64,000 bases of DNA. It comes from G963662605 sp963662605. Lineage in GTDB: Bacteria; Bacteroidota; Ignavibacteria; Ignavibacteriales; Ignavibacteriaceae. Location of the stretch: NCBI GenBank assembly GCA_963662605.1, contig OY759785.1, forward strand, positions 1 through 64,000, written 5' to 3'. A model generated the notes under the pieces. It had not been told where the DNA came from. It did no database searches and saw only the letters and a program-made list of their open reading frames with translations. A program made the position numbers and the translations under genes. Below, one piece after another: positions 61,351 to 64,000 of the stretch (positions are counted from its first letter, which is position 1; each line of letters opens with the position of its first letter).

Positions 61351-62115
61351 TCACTTAAATATCTTCTTGCTCTCGTTCCAATACCCATCCATCTCTTCAA
61401 GATTGGAATCGGTAACTTTTTTATTATTCTCCGCCAGTTTTTGTTCAATAAACGCGAAGCGTTTTTCGAACTTGGTTGTTGTTTTGCGGAGAGCGTTTTC
61501 CGGGTTTATGCCGATAAACCGGGCGTAATTGATGAGTGCAAACAGAACATCACCGAACTCGCTTTCCATTTTTTCAAGATCTTCATGTTTAACTTCATGT
61601 GAGAGTTCGCGAATTTCTTCTTCGACTTTTTTCCACACATCGGATTTTTTCTCCCAGTCAAATCCTACTTTTGCAGCTTTTTCCTGAATGCGGTGAGCAC
61701 GGAGCAAAGCCGGCATTGCCTGCGGAATACCTTCCAAAACCGATTTTCTTCCTTCGCTCATCTTTATTGCTTCCCATGTTTGCTCTATTTCTTCCGGATT
61801 TTCCGCTTTTCCGTCTGCAAAAACATGCGGATGCCGCCTTATGAGTTTTTCCATGATAGCATGTATCACGTCTTCTATATTAAAATTTCCGTTGTCTTCC
61901 GCTATCGCCGAGTGAAATGCGACGTGGAGCAATAAGTCGCCCAGCTCTTTTTTAAGTTCGTCAGGATCTTTATCGTCTATTGCCTGAACTACTTCGTAAG
62001 CTTCTTCTATAGTATTTCCCGAAATTGATTCATGGGTCTGCACTTTGTCCCACGGACATTCATTGCGTAAACGGCGCATAATATCAACAAATTCCTTAAA
62101 CGTTGCATCGACCAA
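61351..62115 (-). CDS. mazG: Nucleoside triphosphate pyrophosphohydrolase MazG
   Basis: A 254-residue MazG with two domains. The N-terminal one opens MRRLRNECPWDKVQTHESIS and carries IEEAYEVVQAI and ELGDLLLHVAFH, the four-helix metal site; the second is KKVEEEIRELSHEV and EFGDVLFALINYARF. It hydrolyses NTPs and dNTPs to the monophosphate and pyrophosphate, clearing damaged nucleotides or lowering ppGpp-related stress. The start is TTG at 62115, supported by GGAG six bases upstream; an ATG there is in another frame. It is divergent from the RidA-like gene, with an 80-nt shared promoter region. Confidence 0.93.
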   Translation of the reverse strand: MVDATFKEFVDIMRRLRNECPWDKVQTHESISGNTIEEAYEVVQAIDDKDPDELKKELGDLLLHVAFHSAIAEDNGNFNIEDVIHAIMEKLIRRHPHVFADGKAENPEEIEQTWEAIKMSEGRKSVLEGIPQAMPALLRAHRIQEKAAKVGFDWEKKSDVWKKVEEEIRELSHEVKHEDLEKMESEFGDVLFALINYARFIGINPENALRKTTTKFEKRFAFIEQKLAENNKKVTDSNLEEMDGYWNESKKIFK

Positions 62116-62195
62116 AACAATACTCCATTTTTCAAGTTTTTATTGTTTCTAAAATAACTATTTTTATATTTTTAATTTGAAGTATTACGAAAAGG

Positions 62196-62657
62196 ATGTT
62201 AATGTACGATAAAAGATTAGAAGAACTTCAAATCGAATTGCCTGAAGCGCCGAAACCGCTCGCAGCATACATTCCGGCTATTCAGGTTGGAAAATTTATC
62301 TATACTTCGGGACAATTGCCCATGAAGGACGGAACTTTAACGGCAACAGGAAAAACGGGAAAAAACGTAACTACGGAAGAAGCACAAAATGCCGCACGGA
62401 TTGCAGTTATCAACTGCCTGAGTGCAATAAAATCAGTAATAGGCTCTCTTGATGCCATACAACAAATTGTTAAGATAACGGTTTTTGTTAACAGCGCGGA
62501 AGGTTATACCGATCAGCCCGTGGTTGCCAATGGTGCATCTGAACTGCTTTTACAGATATTCGGTGACGCGGGAAAACACGCGAGAAGTGCGGTCGGGGTT
62601 TGTGAGCTGCCGCGTAATGCTGCCGTAGAAGTTGAATTAATCGCTTTGATTAAGTAA
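62196..62657 (+). CDS. RidA family protein (YjgF/L-PSP)
   Basis: A 153-residue RidA-fold protein. The signature ARSAVGVCELPRNAAVEVELIAL near the C-terminus carries the Arg that in true RidA binds the imine or enamine substrate carboxylate, so deaminase activity on reactive enamines is likely. IYTSGQLPMKDGTLTATGKTG is the family N-terminal hallmark (shown here as YTSGQLP and the following loop). It is about 25 residues longer than E. coli RidA, so it falls in one of the other Rid subfamilies. AAAAGGA precedes the ATG by five bases. The next gene is 36 nt downstream. Confidence 0.88.
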   Translation: MLMYDKRLEELQIELPEAPKPLAAYIPAIQVGKFIYTSGQLPMKDGTLTATGKTGKNVTTEEAQNAARIAVINCLSAIKSVIGSLDAIQQIVKITVFVNSAEGYTDQPVVANGASELLLQIFGDAGKHARSAVGVCELPRNAAVEVELIALIK

Positions 62658-62693
62658 CAAGCATCCTGTTTTTATGACAGCACAAACAGCATT

Positions 62694-63803
62694 ATGACTA
62701 ATAGTTCTAAAAAAAACAGAGTAATCTTTCTCGATCTTATCCGCGCCTTTGCCGTTATTATGATGGTGCAGGGTCATACTATAGATGTCCTGTTGCGCGA
62801 TTCATACCGGGATCTTACGTCACCGCTCTACTCGGTCTGGTGGTTTAACCGCGGAATGACCGCCCCGATATTCTTGTTCACTTCCGGCACGGTTTTCAAT
62901 TATTTATTCAAACTGCGAAACGAACCCTTTTGGCAAAATCCCCGTGTATGGAAAGGCTTTAAACGTTTTGTCCTTCTGATGCTGCTCGGATATGTACTGA
63001 AGTACCCAACCAGAGAGGTATTCAATTTTACCAACGTTACTGACGACCGCTGGCAGATATTTTTTAATGTTGATGTTCTGCAGCTTATCGGATGCGGCAT
63101 TCTTGGAATTATGTTTCTGAATCTAATATCCGAATGGACAAAGTTTAAGGACATTTGGGTTTTTAGTGCCGGGGCGTTGCTATGTATCGTTCTCTTTCCG
63201 CTGACAAATCATATTTATTTCGAGGATTATATGCCGCGGTATCTGGCGACATATATGAACAGCACCATTCACTACCACAACGGTGCTACGGGATCAAATT
63301 TCCCGCTGATCCCCTGGTTCTGTTATATGTTTTGCGGAGCAATTTTGGGGAGCTTCCTGGCGAAGAATCCGGATATATTTAAAACAACAGCATTTTCTAA
63401 AAAACTGGCTATTGCCGGATTGGGATTTATCATTGCCTCACTCATCGGCGATGTGATTGAGGTGCTTCTGATAGGAAAGAGTAATTACTGGACTACAAGC
63501 CCGAATCTTATTCTTGTCAGAATCGGTTATGTTCTGCTGCTGAACTCTCTCTTTGCCTATCTTGCCCGCAAAATGGTTACGATTCCCAAATTAATTATTT
63601 TGCTCGGTCGAAATACATTGCTAATTTATGTTGTTCACCTCCTCGTTTTGTACGGAAGCCCCTGGTTCCTCGGAGTTGAGCATTACTGGACTAAAAGGTT
63701 TGATGTTTACACGACAATATTTCTTGCGCTTGAGATGATCGGCGCGATGACATTGATGGTTGTTGTTTTAAACAAACTGAATATGCGAAATAAACCATTA
63801 TAG
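62694..63803 (+). CDS. HGSNAT/DUF1624-like multi-spanning membrane protein
   Basis: A 369-residue inner-membrane protein with about ten helices. It begins RVIFLDLIRAFAVIMMVQGHTIDVLL, the pattern shared by acyltransferase-3 and heparan-alpha-glucosaminide N-acetyltransferase-like (DUF1624) proteins: an Arg-Ala-x-Ala helix and a conserved His in QGH. Helix 8 or 9 has LGRNTLLIYVVHLLVLYG, again with a His. Members move acyl groups across the membrane onto cell-surface sugars; the target here is unknown. It is downstream of the RidA-like gene and 7 nt upstream of ruvB. Confidence 0.8.
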   Translation: MTNSSKKNRVIFLDLIRAFAVIMMVQGHTIDVLLRDSYRDLTSPLYSVWWFNRGMTAPIFLFTSGTVFNYLFKLRNEPFWQNPRVWKGFKRFVLLMLLGYVLKYPTREVFNFTNVTDDRWQIFFNVDVLQLIGCGILGIMFLNLISEWTKFKDIWVFSAGALLCIVLFPLTNHIYFEDYMPRYLATYMNSTIHYHNGATGSNFPLIPWFCYMFCGAILGSFLAKNPDIFKTTAFSKKLAIAGLGFIIASLIGDVIEVLLIGKSNYWTTSPNLILVRIGYVLLLNSLFAYLARKMVTIPKLIILLGRNTLLIYVVHLLVLYGSPWFLGVEHYWTKRFDVYTTIFLALEMIGAMTLMVVVLNKLNMRNKPL

Positions 63804-63810
63804 AGTATCA

Positions 63811-64000
63811 TTGAGAAAAAGCGAAATAGACGACTCGTTACGGGTCGAAGAAAAAGATTTTGAACAAACATTGCGCCCTGCACGGTTTGCGGATTTTATC
63901 GGTCAGAAAAAGATCACCGATAACCTCCGGGTATTTATCTCCGCGGCAAAAAAACGCGTCGAAGCGCTGGATCACGTACTGCTCACCGGGCCTCCCGGAT
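63811..64000 (+). CDS. ruvB: Holliday junction branch migration ATPase RuvB, 5' part (runs off the window)
   Basis: The first 63 codons of RuvB. EKDFEQTLRPARFADFIGQ is the standard N-terminal hallmark (given as LRPARFADFIGQ), and the sequence reaches the Walker A region (LLTGPPG) at the window edge. With RuvA it drives Holliday junction migration during recombination repair. The start is the TTG at 63811, since no ATG is found in frame near there. It begins 7 nt after the preceding stop. Confidence 0.92.
   Translation, partial: MRKSEIDDSLRVEEKDFEQTLRPARFADFIGQKKITDNLRVFISAAKKRVEALDHVLLTGPPG

Overview
The window looks like chromosome from an uncultured member of the Bacteroidota/Ignavibacteriota (FCB) side of the bacterial tree. 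The evidence is secreted proteins ending in type IX secretion (T9SS)-style sorting domains (SPNPFSP and NYPNPFNPST boxes), a PorV/PorQ-type barrel, a TonB-receptor-like barrel protein with a carboxypeptidase-regulatory (CPD) N-terminus, a DUF4143 ATPase, an UpxY-like NusG paralogue, a DUF3109 protein and possible TAnnTTTG -7 promoter boxes. Shine-Dalgarno sequences are present before many genes. I see no rRNA, tRNA, CRISPR array, transposase or prophage gene.

Layout. 0-5.3 kb: 5' part of a DUF3109 gene (minus), a short-chain dehydrogenase and a 1292-residue protein with five lamin-tail domains and a T9SS tail. 5.3-10.6 kb: a two-gene restriction island, a single-chain type IIG-like enzyme and an Mrr-like nuclease, separated and bracketed by palindromic repeats, one of which lies in frame inside the type IIG gene. 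10.6-16.9 kb (minus): TetR regulator, TolC-like protein, adaptor and RND pump, with two operator-like palindromes and a clear terminator. 17.0-20.4 kb (minus): a DarT/DarG DNA ADP-ribosylation toxin-antitoxin pair beside a DUF4143 ATPase, with a decayed copy of the lamin-tail protein's C-terminus at 17.04 kb. 20.5-31.8 kb (plus): HAD phosphatase, a 652-residue ammonia-lyase with a Gly-Ser-Gly cofactor motif, TonB-receptor-like barrel, aldo/keto reductase, CocE-type hydrolase and two LptF/LptG-like permeases.

31.8-34.7 kb: a small barrel protein, an RRM RNA-binding protein with a possible long leader, and a DMT-like membrane protein. 34.7-48.7 kb (minus) is the most distinctive block: a 2374-residue secreted protein with sixteen CPD-like repeats and a sorting tail, followed in the same direction by a PorV-like barrel, a second barrel protein, three pilin-like proteins, a lipoprotein with TPR-like repeats and a DUF58 protein. 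49.0-51.2 kb: a nine-haem c-type cytochrome with a T9SS tail. 51.5-56.9 kb (plus): a hybrid histidine kinase whose receiver lacks the phospho-acceptor Asp, NusG paralogue, TPR protein, sirtuin and RadA. 56.9-57.5 kb is another repeat patch. 57.5-62.1 kb (minus): CPA2 antiporter, small membrane protein, GIN-domain lipoprotein, a 207-bp inverted repeat and MazG. 62.2-64 kb (plus): RidA-like protein, HGSNAT/DUF1624-like membrane protein and the start of ruvB.

Three themes recur: cell-surface proteins using a T9SS whose core genes lie outside the window; anti-phage or toxin modules (type IIG, Mrr, DarTG); and small palindromic repeats with conserved ends and co-varying stems filling the intergenic regions, sometimes nested in one another or inside a gene. 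All functions are inferred from sequence features read by eye; no database search was run.
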